Source of the DNA: Bacteroidota bacterium
Lineage (GTDB): Bacteria; Bacteroidota; Bacteroidia; Chitinophagales; Saprospiraceae
Length of the DNA stretch: 64,000 nucleotides
Reading direction: 5' to 3'
NCBI GenBank assembly: GCA_016124585.1
Contig: WGNL01000024.1
Span: 121,710-185,709, forward strand
The notes below the pieces were generated by a model. That model saw nothing but the letters and a program-made list of their open reading frames with translations. It did not search any database and had not been told where the DNA came from. Position numbers and translations under genes: made by a program. Shown piece by piece: positions 33,634 through 43,015 of this stretch; the stretch's first letter is position 1, and every line of letters begins with the position of its first letter.

Positions 33634-34967
33634 AGCCCAAATTTTTCAAGTCTGCGATATAGTGCCGCCCTAGTTAGTCCTAGTGACTCTGCTGCTTTGC
33701 TGATATTTCCTTGGTGTAGCTCCACTGCCTTTTGCACCAGTGTGCGTTCTATTTCCTCCAAGTTCATGTTATCAGGTGGGAAAATTACCTTGCCGCTGCC
33801 AGGTTCCAAGTTGAAATCATCGGGCTGTAATTTGGTTGATTCCGTTAAGATTACAGCTCTTTCTACGGCATGGCGAAGCTCCCTTACATTGCCCGGCCAA
33901 GAGTGCTTTTCCAGTTTTTCCAAGGTTTCCCGCTCAAAATCCAAGCTTTGCTTGCCATATTTTTTTATGTAAAGGTTTAGGTAATGCTTCGCAATCAATC
34001 GGATGTCGCCGAAGCGCTCTTGTAGCGGAGGCATGGGGATTTCAATTGTGTTAATGCGGTAAAGCAAATCTTGTCTAAAAGTCTTGTCGGCTACCATTTT
34101 GTTTAGGTTGAAATTGGTAGCACAAATGAGCCTGAAATCTACTTGAATTTCTTTAGTAGATCCAACTCGTACGATTTTCCGGGTCTGCAAAGCAGTGAGC
34201 AATTTTGACTGAAGCCCCAGACTAAGGTTGCCGATTTCATCCAAAAAAAGGGTGCCGCCATTCGCCGCTTCGAATTTGCCAATATGGTCTTCCTTGGCAT
34301 CGGTGAAGGCACCTTTCACATGCCCAAAAAGCTCGCTTTCAAACAAACTTTCCGAAATTGTACCCAAATCCACCTGTACAAAAGGTTTTTCCCATCTAGC
34401 CGATTTTTGCCATAACTCTTTGGCTGCCAGCTCTTTACCTGTTCCGTTTTCACCAGATATGAGTACGTTGGCTTCTGTGTTAGCAACTTTGTCAATCGTT
34501 TTAAATACCTCCCGCATTGCCACAGATTCACCTAGGAAATCAGCCCCTATGCTCTGGTTGCCATCTGCTGGCTGCACAGCGCCAACTGAACCAACAGCCG
34601 TTTTCACCACCTCCAGCAATTTTTCATTCCGCCAGGGTTTTTCAATAAAATCAGAAGCCCCAATTTTCATGGCACTCACCACGATTTCCACTTCTCCATG
34701 CGCAGTTATGATTACTACTTGGGTCTTAGGGCGCAGTTCTTTGATTTTGGCGAGCCATTCTAAGCCTACCTTTCCAGTGGAGTCAGTTTTGTTGTAATTG
34801 AGGTCAAGCAGTACTACATCAGGTTCGTATTGCTGTAGCAGGCGGGGCAAGTGCTGTGGGTTTTGCTCCGCAAAGACCCTTGAAAAAGCGGGTTTCAGCA
34901 GCATTTTCAAGGAAAAAAGTATGTCTTCCTCATCGTCGAGAATAAGTATCGTTCCTGCTTGTTTCAT
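33630..34967 (-). CDS. NtrC-family sigma-54 response regulator
   Basis: 445 residues. Receiver domain with acidic pair Asp11-Asp12, phosphoacceptor Asp55 (VVLLDLNY) and EKPW. The AAA+ domain has Walker A GENGTGKE, the sigma-54 contact loop as GAFTDA (the usual form is GAFTGA), and Walker B GGTLFLDEIGNLSL. The C-terminal Fis-type helix-turn-helix is NISKAAESLGLTRAALYRRL. It activates sigma-54 promoters; the nearest candidate is at 32177-32192 upstream of the adaptor. First gene of the minus-strand locus, divergent from the ThuA fusion gene across 168 bp in which I see no clear promoter. Confidence 0.92.
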   Translation of the reverse strand: MKQAGTILILDDEEDILFSLKMLLKPAFSRVFAEQNPQHLPRLLQQYEPDVVLLDLNYNKTDSTGKVGLEWLAKIKELRPKTQVVIITAHGEVEIVVSAMKIGASDFIEKPWRNEKLLEVVKTAVGSVGAVQPADGNQSIGADFLGESVAMREVFKTIDKVANTEANVLISGENGTGKELAAKELWQKSARWEKPFVQVDLGTISESLFESELFGHVKGAFTDAKEDHIGKFEAANGGTLFLDEIGNLSLGLQSKLLTALQTRKIVRVGSTKEIQVDFRLICATNFNLNKMVADKTFRQDLLYRINTIEIPMPPLQERFGDIRLIAKHYLNLYIKKYGKQSLDFERETLEKLEKHSWPGNVRELRHAVERAVILTESTKLQPDDFNLEPGSGKVIFPPDNMNLEEIERTLVQKAVELHQGNISKAAESLGLTRAALYRRLEKFGL

Positions 34968-35135
34968 AAAATATCAAAAAATACGGGGTAAAAATAGCAG
35001 TTTACTTTTCGAAGGACACCGTTTTTTGATGGTGGTGTAAAAGCGGGTAAAAAATTCAAATGCCCAATTTGTTAAACCTGATGGCAGTTCTTCATAACTG
35101 TAAAAAAAACACTATCCTTGCCTTCTCAAATTTAG

Positions 35136-38100
35136 ATGGTAATGCAAACGAAACAGTTATTCTTTTTTCTAATTTTTTCAGTCACTGTAATCTGTCTGAC
35201 ATCCTGTGGTGAAACGCCCAAAGTACTTGTTTTTTCCAAGACTAGTGACTACCGACATGCCAATATCGAAATTGGTGTTGCTGCCCTTCAAGCACTTGGT
35301 AAAAAAGAGGGGTTTGAGGTGGAAGCATCAGAGGACAGCACCATTTTTACCGAAGACAAACTAAAAAACTATGCCGCTGTGGTGTTCTTCAATACTTCGG
35401 GAGATGTCTTGAATAACTGGCAACAGGCTGATTTTCAGCGGTTTATTGAGGCTGGTGGCGGATTTGTTGGCATTCACAGCGCTGCTGGGACGGAGTATGA
35501 TTGGAAATGGTATGGCAAGCTGGTTGGTGCTTATTTCGATGATTTTTCGGAGGTTCAGAAAGCGACCGTTAAAGTGGCTGACACGGGACATCCTGCCACG
35601 AAAGGACTTCCAGCATCATGGGAAGCGACCGACGAATGGTATAATTTCAAGCCCGTTCCACCCAACGACAAGGTTTATATCACCGGTGCCGAAGGCAATT
35701 ACACCCACAGCAGCACGGACAGTTCTGTGGCTGCCATCAATGTGCCAGTTGCGCAGCGTTGGACTTACGATAGCAAGCAACCTTTTCTATCAGAAAATGT
35801 GAAAGTGCTGCTAAACCTTGACGAGGGCAGCTACAAAGGCGGCAAACATGGCGCCTCGCACCCAATAGCTTGGGCGCAGGAATACAAAGGCGGGCGCTCT
35901 TTTTACACGGGGCTAGGCCATACCGAAGCTGATTTTGCGGAGCAAAATTTTATGAAACACTTGCTTGGAGGCATCGTATGGGCCATTGGAAAAGGTCGGC
36001 TTGATTACTCAAAAGCAAAGACGCAGCGGATTCCGCCTTCTGACCGCTTCGTTCGCACGACCTTGGCTTCCAACCTCGACGAACCTACTGAATTAGCGGT
36101 ATTTCCTGATGAAAGCGGCAAAGTGCTTTTTGTGGAGCGGAAAGGCGCTATCAAAATCTATTACCCTGATAGGGATACTGTGGAGACTATCGTCCACATG
36201 CCTGTTTACAAGGAATTTGAAGAGGGAGTGATGGGCATTGGCTTTGACCCAGGCTATGCCAAAAACCACTGGATTTACGTGTATTATTCGCTGATGGAAG
36301 GTGGTCGGCGCAACCGCCTGAGCCGTTTCAATTTTGAAAATGACGTGGTGATTCACAGCACTGAAAAGGTGCTTTTGGAAGTGCCGGAGCAAGTCGGTTG
36401 CTGCCACACTGGCGGCTCCATAGATTTTGATTCAAAAGGCAATTTGTTCCTCAGCACTGGCGATAACACAAACCCATTTGAGTCAGATGGATTTGCACCA
36501 GCAGACGGTCGGCCCGGACGTGAACTTTATGATGCACGTCGTTCAGCCTCCAATTCCAATGATTTGCGTGGTAAAATACTTCGAATCACGCCGCAAGCTG
36601 ATGGAACCTATACAATTCCAAAAGGAAATTTGTTTGCCGAAGGCACGCCAAATACCCGTCCTGAAATCTTTGTGATGGGGTGTCGAAATCCCTACCGCAT
36701 CGCCGTGGATAAAAAAACGGACTGCGTTTATTGGGGTGATGTTGGGCCAGATGCTGGCAAAAACAAGGTGGACCGTGGCTCCAAAGGATATGATTTTTGG
36801 GGGCGGGCCTGTGAGGCTGGTTACTATGGTTGGCCGCTGGTCAGGGGCAACCATGAATATTTCGATTACAATTTCGGTACAGGAAAAACTAGTACGATGA
36901 ACGATGCGGAGCATCCTGTCAATAATTCCATGTACAATACGGGTCTGAAGGAATTACCGCCAGTTCAGCCGCCACTGATTTGGTACAGCTATGACGAGAG
37001 TTTGGAGTTTCCGTGGCTAGGCATTGGGGGTAAAAACCCAATGGCTGGGCCGATTTTTCATGCAGATGAATTACCAAAAGCGGCGTCCACTTTCCCTTCC
37101 TATTTTGAAAACAAGTTTTTCATCTACGAATGGATGCGCAACTGGATTTTCATCATCACTTTGGATGAAAACGGGAAGTTTGTACAGGCCGACCCATTCC
37201 TTCCCAATGAAACTTGGAGCCGCCCAATGGATATGGCATTTGGGCCAGACGGAGCACTATACCTCCTTGAATATGGGACGCAGTGGTTTGCGCAAAACCC
37301 AGATGCCCGTTTGACCAAAATCGAGTATGCACCCGGCAACCGCAAACCAATGGCAAAATTGGATGCTTCCCAAACCGAAGGTGCAGCTCCATTGGCGGTA
37401 AGACTAAGTGGCTCATCATCAAAGGATTATGATGGTGATAAGCTCAATTACGACTGGTCAGTAAGCGGCAGTGACCAACATTTTACGGATGCAGGATTTG
37501 AATATGTTTTCAAAACTCCCGGCGAGTATGAGGTAAAATTGAAGGTGACAGACCCAAGTGGCGCTTATTCTAGAGCGTCCACAAAAATTATTGTTGGGAA
37601 TTCGAAACCAACCGTTGCTTGGCACTTGGATGGCAATCAGACTTTTTTCTGGGACAATGAAGAACTTCCATACCGACTGGAAGTGTCAGATGCTGAGGAT
37701 GGCACACTGGCTAGCGGTAAACTCGATACCCGTAGGGCAAAAATCTCAATAGACTACCTCGCTGAAGGGCAGGATGTGGCAGCCATCGTGATGGGGCACC
37801 ATACAAAGGAATCTGCCGCAATGGGCAGCTTGCAGTTTGCCACTGGGCTTAAATTGATCGAGGCAAATGACTGCAAAACCTGCCACGCCATTGATACCAA
37901 GGTCAATGGTCCAAGTTTCATAGATGTTGCAAATCGCTATTACGGGAGTGAGTTTGCTATACGCAGTCTGACCGCAAAAGTAATTGCTGGAGGCGCTGGA
38001 AACTGGGGTGAAACAGCCATGAGTGCCCATCCGAACATTAGTCAAAAAGAAGCCGAGGACATTGTGAAATACATACTCTCTCTGGCTGGCGAGGTGCAAA

Positions 38101-38654
38101 CCACCGCTTCCTTACCATTTGATGGAACTTATCACATCGAATTGCCGGAGGGCAAGACTGAGAAAGGAGCTTATGTTTTTCAGGCGAGTTACCGTGATCT
38201 TGGTGGGCCGGGTGGCAGCAATTCCCTCAGCGATAAGCAGACATTGGTGTTGCGATACCCAAAAATAGCGGCAAAAGATTTCAGCCGTTCCGCAAAAGGC
38301 GTTCGTAGGAAACGGGTCGGGCAAACAGATACTATTGCTGTTGTTGACTTAATGGATGGGCGCTGGATTTCTTTCGATAAAATCGACTTGACAGATATTG
38401 GTGGGATTGAACTTGGTTTTCTGAAATCAGCGTCGATACTGCCCGGCACCAAAGTGGAAATTCGGACAGGAAGTGAAAGCGGTAAGCTTCTAGGAAGCGC
38501 TGAGGTGGGTGCAGAGCCAGTCAAAATTCAGGTTGGGCCTGTGAAAGGTATACAAAATTTGGTATTGGTTTTCAGGAATGAAAAAGTAAAGGAGACAGGT
38601 CTAGGAAGCCTTGATTGGATTGAGTTTGATAGAATGGCGAATGAGTTAGAATAA
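35136..38654 (+). CDS. ThuA / sugar dehydrogenase / PKD / cytochrome c / CBM fusion lipoprotein
   Basis: 1172 residues with a lipobox (LTSC) after a signal helix. Domains in order: ThuA-like glutamine-amidotransferase fold (about 28-290, with GGFVGIHSAAGTEYDW); a glucose/sorbosone dehydrogenase-type six-bladed propeller (about 305-740, with GCCHTGGSIDFDSKGNLFLS and GDVGPDAGKN); a PKD domain (about 745-830, SSSKDYDGDKLNYDWSVSG); one c-type haem site CKTCH (about 911-915); and a C-terminal CBM6-like beta-domain with SYRDLGGPGGSNSL. Likely an envelope-anchored sugar-oxidising enzyme passing electrons to its own haem. The combination is known in Bacteroidota and Planctomycetota; the substrate is unknown. 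Confidence 0.88.
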   Translation: MVMQTKQLFFFLIFSVTVICLTSCGETPKVLVFSKTSDYRHANIEIGVAALQALGKKEGFEVEASEDSTIFTEDKLKNYAAVVFFNTSGDVLNNWQQADFQRFIEAGGGFVGIHSAAGTEYDWKWYGKLVGAYFDDFSEVQKATVKVADTGHPATKGLPASWEATDEWYNFKPVPPNDKVYITGAEGNYTHSSTDSSVAAINVPVAQRWTYDSKQPFLSENVKVLLNLDEGSYKGGKHGASHPIAWAQEYKGGRSFYTGLGHTEADFAEQNFMKHLLGGIVWAIGKGRLDYSKAKTQRIPPSDRFVRTTLASNLDEPTELAVFPDESGKVLFVERKGAIKIYYPDRDTVETIVHMPVYKEFEEGVMGIGFDPGYAKNHWIYVYYSLMEGGRRNRLSRFNFENDVVIHSTEKVLLEVPEQVGCCHTGGSIDFDSKGNLFLSTGDNTNPFESDGFAPADGRPGRELYDARRSASNSNDLRGKILRITPQADGTYTIPKGNLFAEGTPNTRPEIFVMGCRNPYRIAVDKKTDCVYWGDVGPDAGKNKVDRGSKGYDFWGRACEAGYYGWPLVRGNHEYFDYNFGTGKTSTMNDAEHPVNNSMYNTGLKELPPVQPPLIWYSYDESLEFPWLGIGGKNPMAGPIFHADELPKAASTFPSYFENKFFIYEWMRNWIFIITLDENGKFVQADPFLPNETWSRPMDMAFGPDGALYLLEYGTQWFAQNPDARLTKIEYAPGNRKPMAKLDASQTEGAAPLAVRLSGSSSKDYDGDKLNYDWSVSGSDQHFTDAGFEYVFKTPGEYEVKLKVTDPSGAYSRASTKIIVGNSKPTVAWHLDGNQTFFWDNEELPYRLEVSDAEDGTLASGKLDTRRAKISIDYLAEGQDVAAIVMGHHTKESAAMGSLQFATGLKLIEANDCKTCHAIDTKVNGPSFIDVANRYYGSEFAIRSLTAKVIAGGAGNWGETAMSAHPNISQKEAEDIVKYILSLAGEVQTTASLPFDGTYHIELPEGKTEKGAYVFQASYRDLGGPGGSNSLSDKQTLVLRYPKIAAKDFSRSAKGVRRKRVGQTDTIAVVDLMDGRWISFDKIDLTDIGGIELGFLKSASILPGTKVEIRTGSESGKLLGSAEVGAEPVKIQVGPVKGIQNLVLVFRNEKVKETGLGSLDWIEFDRMANELE

Positions 38655-38683
38655 GCCAGTTGTTAACAATCTAAAGTAAAAAT

Positions 38684-41035
38684 ATGCTGGGATTGTTTAA
38701 TTTATTTAGCGGTGGAATCCTGAGGAAAATTTATCACTGGCGCCACTTTGGATTGTGTCTCACCATGGCATTAACCGCTCTATTATTAACACTTAGGTAT
38801 CATCGAATATTGACTGCACTCGATATGCCATTTGTATTGGAGCAATATCGAGATGGAATAAAAACTTATGAGGATATTATCTACCATGCCAAATATGACA
38901 GGAATGCTTCTGAATTTTGTGGTGTAAATTATCCCTATAAAGAGCATGTCATGGCAGCGATGGAACTTCCTGGTCTTGCCATATTAATACATTGGCTGAC
39001 ACCTGTTTTTCCTGAACTTCCGAAATACACCTATGGAATCCTGCATTTGCTGCTGATTTTGAGCATCTGGCTTTGCGCCATCTTGTTATTCCTGATATTC
39101 AATGAATTATCATTGCCTCCTTGGTATGGAATGCTAGTGGCCATTGGGATTACCTTCCTTGCACCTCAAAACCTACGCTTTATTGTACATTTTGGTTTGG
39201 CTCCACCTTTCGTGGTACCGGCAATTATTTATGGATTGATACTTTTGGGAAAAAAAGCACGATATACGGCTAGTATTTACCTTGCTGTAGCTGTTTTCTT
39301 TTCATCCATGTTGCATTTCTATTTTTTTGGAATCACTTGTTTTACAATTGGGCTATATTTTCTGTTTTCAATTTATCGGAATTTCAATAAAGAATGGCTC
39401 TTGAAAAACTTGCCACATTATGCACTGGCATTAGGTTTACCTTTGATTTTTTTTACTTTTTGGATGGTGTTTAATGACCCTGTAACTGATCGTACAAACA
39501 AACCATTGGGCTTTCTTATTTACCATTCAAATTGGGAAGGATTGTTTTTATTCCCAGAATTACATTTGTGGCATTGGATAGATAAAAATATTATCAAGAT
39601 TGGAAAAACTGAATTCGAGGGTTGGTCTTATATTGGTTTGGTTGCTGGGTTGTTCATTGTATTTTCACTTGGTCGTTGGGCTATCGCAAAATTCAAAAAG
39701 CCACTTCTTTTACACATCGGTAATGATAATTCAAACGTGATATATCCATTACTAGGCACAGGAATTGTCGCTGCCATATTTGCCTGTAGCCAACCCTTTA
39801 ATATTAAAGGTTTGGGCTTTTTGGTGGACTATATTGGGCCATTAAAACAATTCCGCTCAACAGGCAGATTTGCTTGGGTATTTTATTTTATTATCAATAT
39901 CATCGCTTTTACTTCAATTTATAATTGGATCAGCAAATGGGAGAAATTACCCTTGAAATGTATGGCATTTATTCTCGTAATTGGGGTTTTGTTTTACGAG
40001 GCTTATACGTTCTCTTATAGTAAATTCATGTTTAATAGAATGTTGGGGGTAGAAGAATTGAGCCACACTAAGAAATTCACGGACGTACCAAATATAGATT
40101 ACAACCGCTATCAGGCTGTAATTCCTGTCCCTTATTTCAATATTGGTGATAACAATTTTTCGGCTGTAGGTGACAACCAAATTATTCAAATGGCCAAAGT
40201 ATTGTCAGCACAAACTGGGTTGCCATTGACAGCTGCTACGTTGACACGTTCTTCAAGGATGCAGACTTTCAAACAGATGCAATTGGTGGATATCCCAATG
40301 CAAATTCCTGTTATTCTGAGTGAATACCCCAATGATAAACCACTATTGCTCCTTGTTTCTAGCGAGCTGAGTCAAAAAGACAGCCTAAAGTATTTTCATC
40401 TTTTTAAAGACCAACCATTAATTTACGAAAACGACCGCTATAGCCTATATGAGTTAAGTTTAGAAAGCATTGCCTTGCATTTAAGCAATAGAAAACAAGG
40501 CATTTTGAACAAAACAATGCAATACAGCTATAGGCATGGAGCATTTATGTCAGCGGACTCAGTTGAGAATTTTGTTTACGTATCATTCGATAGTTTAGCA
40601 TCAGGAAAAGTATTTAAAGGGGGCGGTGCTTTTGAAGCCCCACAACAAACAGACAATGTATTTTTTGAAGGAAATATTCCGAATGTTGCATTATTTCAAG
40701 ATTATGAACTTTTGCTTTGGGTCTATGTAAATGAGGATTATTTCAGCGTATCAAACATAAAAGTGGAAGAGTATGATGCCTATGGCAAAAAAGTGCAAGA
40801 GCAGATTGCATTTGTTAGTACTTATGCCGAAGAATTTGACGCAAAAGGGTGGGTATTGGTGCAGCTTCCTTTCGAACCTCAAAAACTAGGTTCGAAATAC
40901 CGTGCTTCAATTTCATTGCTGTCGCCAAATAGCAAACATATAGTGGTAGATGAAATGCTGATTAAGCCAGCATCTGCTGACATTTACAAAATAGATAACG
41001 ATACACTTTGGTGGAACAACAGAATATTTGAATAA
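38684..41035 (+). CDS. Multi-spanning membrane protein, GT-C-like
   Basis: 783 residues with about ten to twelve hydrophobic helices in the first 460 residues (for example YGILHLLLILSIWLCAIL and YALALGLPLIFFTFWMVF), then a long soluble domain (about 465-783) that looks beta-rich. An acidic loop after the first helix and the overall plan recall GT-C glycosyltransferases and YfhO-type membrane proteins, but I see no diagnostic motif. It begins 29 bp after the ThuA fusion gene and may be co-transcribed. It is clearly more AT-rich than the genes on both sides, which hints at separate origin. Confidence 0.65.
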   Translation: MLGLFNLFSGGILRKIYHWRHFGLCLTMALTALLLTLRYHRILTALDMPFVLEQYRDGIKTYEDIIYHAKYDRNASEFCGVNYPYKEHVMAAMELPGLAILIHWLTPVFPELPKYTYGILHLLLILSIWLCAILLFLIFNELSLPPWYGMLVAIGITFLAPQNLRFIVHFGLAPPFVVPAIIYGLILLGKKARYTASIYLAVAVFFSSMLHFYFFGITCFTIGLYFLFSIYRNFNKEWLLKNLPHYALALGLPLIFFTFWMVFNDPVTDRTNKPLGFLIYHSNWEGLFLFPELHLWHWIDKNIIKIGKTEFEGWSYIGLVAGLFIVFSLGRWAIAKFKKPLLLHIGNDNSNVIYPLLGTGIVAAIFACSQPFNIKGLGFLVDYIGPLKQFRSTGRFAWVFYFIINIIAFTSIYNWISKWEKLPLKCMAFILVIGVLFYEAYTFSYSKFMFNRMLGVEELSHTKKFTDVPNIDYNRYQAVIPVPYFNIGDNNFSAVGDNQIIQMAKVLSAQTGLPLTAATLTRSSRMQTFKQMQLVDIPMQIPVILSEYPNDKPLLLLVSSELSQKDSLKYFHLFKDQPLIYENDRYSLYELSLESIALHLSNRKQGILNKTMQYSYRHGAFMSADSVENFVYVSFDSLASGKVFKGGGAFEAPQQTDNVFFEGNIPNVALFQDYELLLWVYVNEDYFSVSNIKVEEYDAYGKKVQEQIAFVSTYAEEFDAKGWVLVQLPFEPQKLGSKYRASISLLSPNSKHIVVDEMLIKPASADIYKIDNDTLWWNNRIFE

Positions 41036-41089
41036 TCTACATTGATATTATTCAATAACCCAAAGTTGAACAAAGGAGAATTTTGAAAG

Positions 41090-42025
41090 TCAACCGTTTT
41101 TCTTTTTTCGCTTTTCCTTTCCCATGATGTCTTGCCCATTCCTTGAATCCAATACAGGCTCAGGTCTCGGTGCTTCGTCCATCGTCTGTGTCCAGAATTT
41201 CTCTACCCAATTCCAACGGCCATTTTCCAATTTATAACCTTCGTATGTGCCATCAGGAACTTGCGTTGGACCTTGTCCATAGCCTCCAGCCATTGTCATT
41301 AAGTGGTCGAAAATGATAAGGCCCCAAGTCTCATCATAATTCAGCTTAAAGGAAGCTTCTGCCGAGAATTCCTTCACCAAACGGTTTCGGATAGTTTGAT
41401 TGCCAAGGGAGTCTTCCTGTACAAAGACAGGTGCGCCAAAAACAGGCTTACCCTGCTTGAAACTCAATACATCCACAATTTTTCTTTTGTTGAAAAAGCT
41501 AAACCCATCAAACCCAAAAAGCAGATACTTGCTTCCTTCACCCGTCTTGAATTCTTTCAGATTATAGTAAACGGAGCCATACCATTTCTCTGGCGTTAGA
41601 AGGTCGTATTCCTCTGACTCAACCTCGGATGAGCGGTCAATCAGCGGAAAAAGCTGAAGTTTCTCGCTGTTCATTTGAATGGCACCGTAGTAACGGTAAT
41701 CATCCACGTCAACATAGAGTTGCCAAGTGAAAATGCGGAAGGTACTGTCCTGCGGGTACTGGATGGAGACTGATTTAAGGCGGTCGAATTTATAGTTGAA
41801 GGAATTTTCCGTTTTCAGGGCCTGCACCAAGGTCGTGATAAGTTTTTTACATGTGCCAAAACGCTCGTCAGGCAGCGAATCATTGACCACCAAGAAGGCA
41901 CAAAGCGCCAACGTATCCTCATAGTCCTTTAGTTTGGTCAAGTTCTCGGCACTGATTTTACCAGCTTGGGCGTGGCTATTCATGGCAAATGCAAAAACAA
42001 AAAGTACGGGCAGTAATTTTTTCAT
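41090..42025 (-). CDS. Secreted hypothetical protein
   Basis: 311 residues from MKKLLPVLFVFAFAMNSHAQA, a standard signal peptide cleaved after the AQA region; the 14 codons upstream are not signal-like, so this start is preferred. Mature part: LTKLKDYEDTLALCAFLV, DSTFRIFTWQLYVDVDDY, LLFGFDGFSFFNKRKIVDVL. It ends in a lysine/arginine-rich tail (MGKEKRKKKNG). I do not assign a family, though similar secreted proteins of unknown role occur in Bacteroidota. It is divergent from etfB. Confidence 0.7.
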   Translation of the reverse strand: MKKLLPVLFVFAFAMNSHAQAGKISAENLTKLKDYEDTLALCAFLVVNDSLPDERFGTCKKLITTLVQALKTENSFNYKFDRLKSVSIQYPQDSTFRIFTWQLYVDVDDYRYYGAIQMNSEKLQLFPLIDRSSEVESEEYDLLTPEKWYGSVYYNLKEFKTGEGSKYLLFGFDGFSFFNKRKIVDVLSFKQGKPVFGAPVFVQEDSLGNQTIRNRLVKEFSAEASFKLNYDETWGLIIFDHLMTMAGGYGQGPTQVPDGTYEGYKLENGRWNWVEKFWTQTMDEAPRPEPVLDSRNGQDIMGKEKRKKKNG

Positions 42026-42149
42026 GAAGTCAAGTTTTTCAAAATCTGCACAAAGAACGTAAGTCAATTGGCTTTAGTGCGACAGCGCCAAGTTTTGGTA
42101 AAATCCAGCGAATTTTCGCAACCAAATGCTTCATTCCTCATTTATTGGA

Positions 42150-42157
42150 TATATTTG
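42150..42157 (+). promoter_or_regulatory. Candidate -7 box for etfBA
   Basis: TATATTTG fits TAnnTTTG, 33 bp before the etfB ATG; no convincing -33 element at the expected distance. Confidence 0.35.
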
Positions 42158-42190
42158 CGGCCTTTTTGGAATAAAAATCAACGTAGTAAA

Positions 42191-42931
42191 ATGAAAATAC
42201 TCGTTTGCATTAGCAAAACACCCGATACCACTTCAAAAATTTCCTTCACTGCTGATGGCGCTAAATTCAATGATGCGGGCATCAGTTTCATCATGAACCC
42301 CTACGACGAGTGGTATGCCCTCGTCCGTGCTTGTGAATTGGTGGAGAAAAACGGTGGCACTGTGACCCTCATCAACGTGGGTGGTGCAGACAATGACCAG
42401 ACTATCCGCAAGGGCCTTGCCATTGGAGCAACGGATGCCGTGCGAATTGATGCTGAGCCTAAAAGCGCCCTGTTCATTGCGAAGCAAATCGCCGAATACG
42501 CCAAGTCTCAGAACTACGACATCGTTTTCTGCGGTAAAGAAAGTATAGATTACAACGGTTCGGAAGTCGGTGCAATGGTGGCCGAATACTTGGACCAACC
42601 CTTTGTCTCCTATGCCAGCAAACTCGACATCAATGGCAACACCGCTACATTGGAGCGGGACATTGAAGGTGGCGTGGAAATCTTGGAGGTGCAAACTCCT
42701 TTCGTGGTAAGTGCGGCAAAAGGCATGGCCGAACAGCGCATCCCGAACATGATGGGGATCATGAAAGCCAAATCGAAGCCTTTCCAAGTAGTGGCACCCG
42801 TGGAGTTTCCAGATTTGGCAGTGCCTGTAAAATTCACATTGCCGAAGGAAAAAACAGGTGTGAAATTGGTCAGCCCCGACGACATGGACGAACTCGTCAG
42901 ACTACTCCACGAAGAAGCAAAAGTTATTTAA
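42191..42931 (+). CDS. etfB: Electron transfer flavoprotein beta subunit
   Basis: 246 residues from MKILVCISKTPDTTSKI; the open frame extends 41 codons upstream but that part is not conserved-looking and overlaps the promoter. Pairs with EtfA to carry electrons from acyl-CoA and related dehydrogenases to the quinone pool. Visible features: NPYDEWYALVRACELVE, the AMP-binding-type segment GADNDQTIRKGLAIGATDA, and the recognition region RDIEGGVEILEVQTPFVV. Ends with LVRLLHEEAKVI. Followed by etfA across an 84 bp repeat junction. Confidence 0.93.
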   Translation: MKILVCISKTPDTTSKISFTADGAKFNDAGISFIMNPYDEWYALVRACELVEKNGGTVTLINVGGADNDQTIRKGLAIGATDAVRIDAEPKSALFIAKQIAEYAKSQNYDIVFCGKESIDYNGSEVGAMVAEYLDQPFVSYASKLDINGNTATLERDIEGGVEILEVQTPFVVSAAKGMAEQRIPNMMGIMKAKSKPFQVVAPVEFPDLAVPVKFTLPKEKTGVKLVSPDDMDELVRLLHEEAKVI

Positions 42932-43014
42932 TTGCTTGATTGTTAAATTGTTATATTGTCTTCCCTTTTAGCGACAACAATCCATCAATTCAACAATCCA
43001 ACAATCCAACAATC
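42931..43014 (+). repeat. Junction inverted repeat between etfB and etfA
   Basis: Left arm 42931-42960 (GATTGTTAAATTGTTATATT), centre TTCCCTTTTAGC, right arm 42973-43014 (CAACAATCC repeated). It ends one base before the etfA ATG at 43016. The centre closely resembles that of the ruvB element. Confidence 0.8.
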
Positions 43015-43015
43015 A

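Noticed and set aside
42233..42787. 184-codon minus-strand frame opposite etfB
   Set aside because: Shadow of a conserved gene. A similar case opposite icd (51033-51590) was also rejected.
42931..43014. CAACAATCC array considered as a CRISPR remnant
   Set aside because: Units are under 12 bp without spacers; it is one arm of an inverted word array. No CRISPR array or cas gene was seen in the window.
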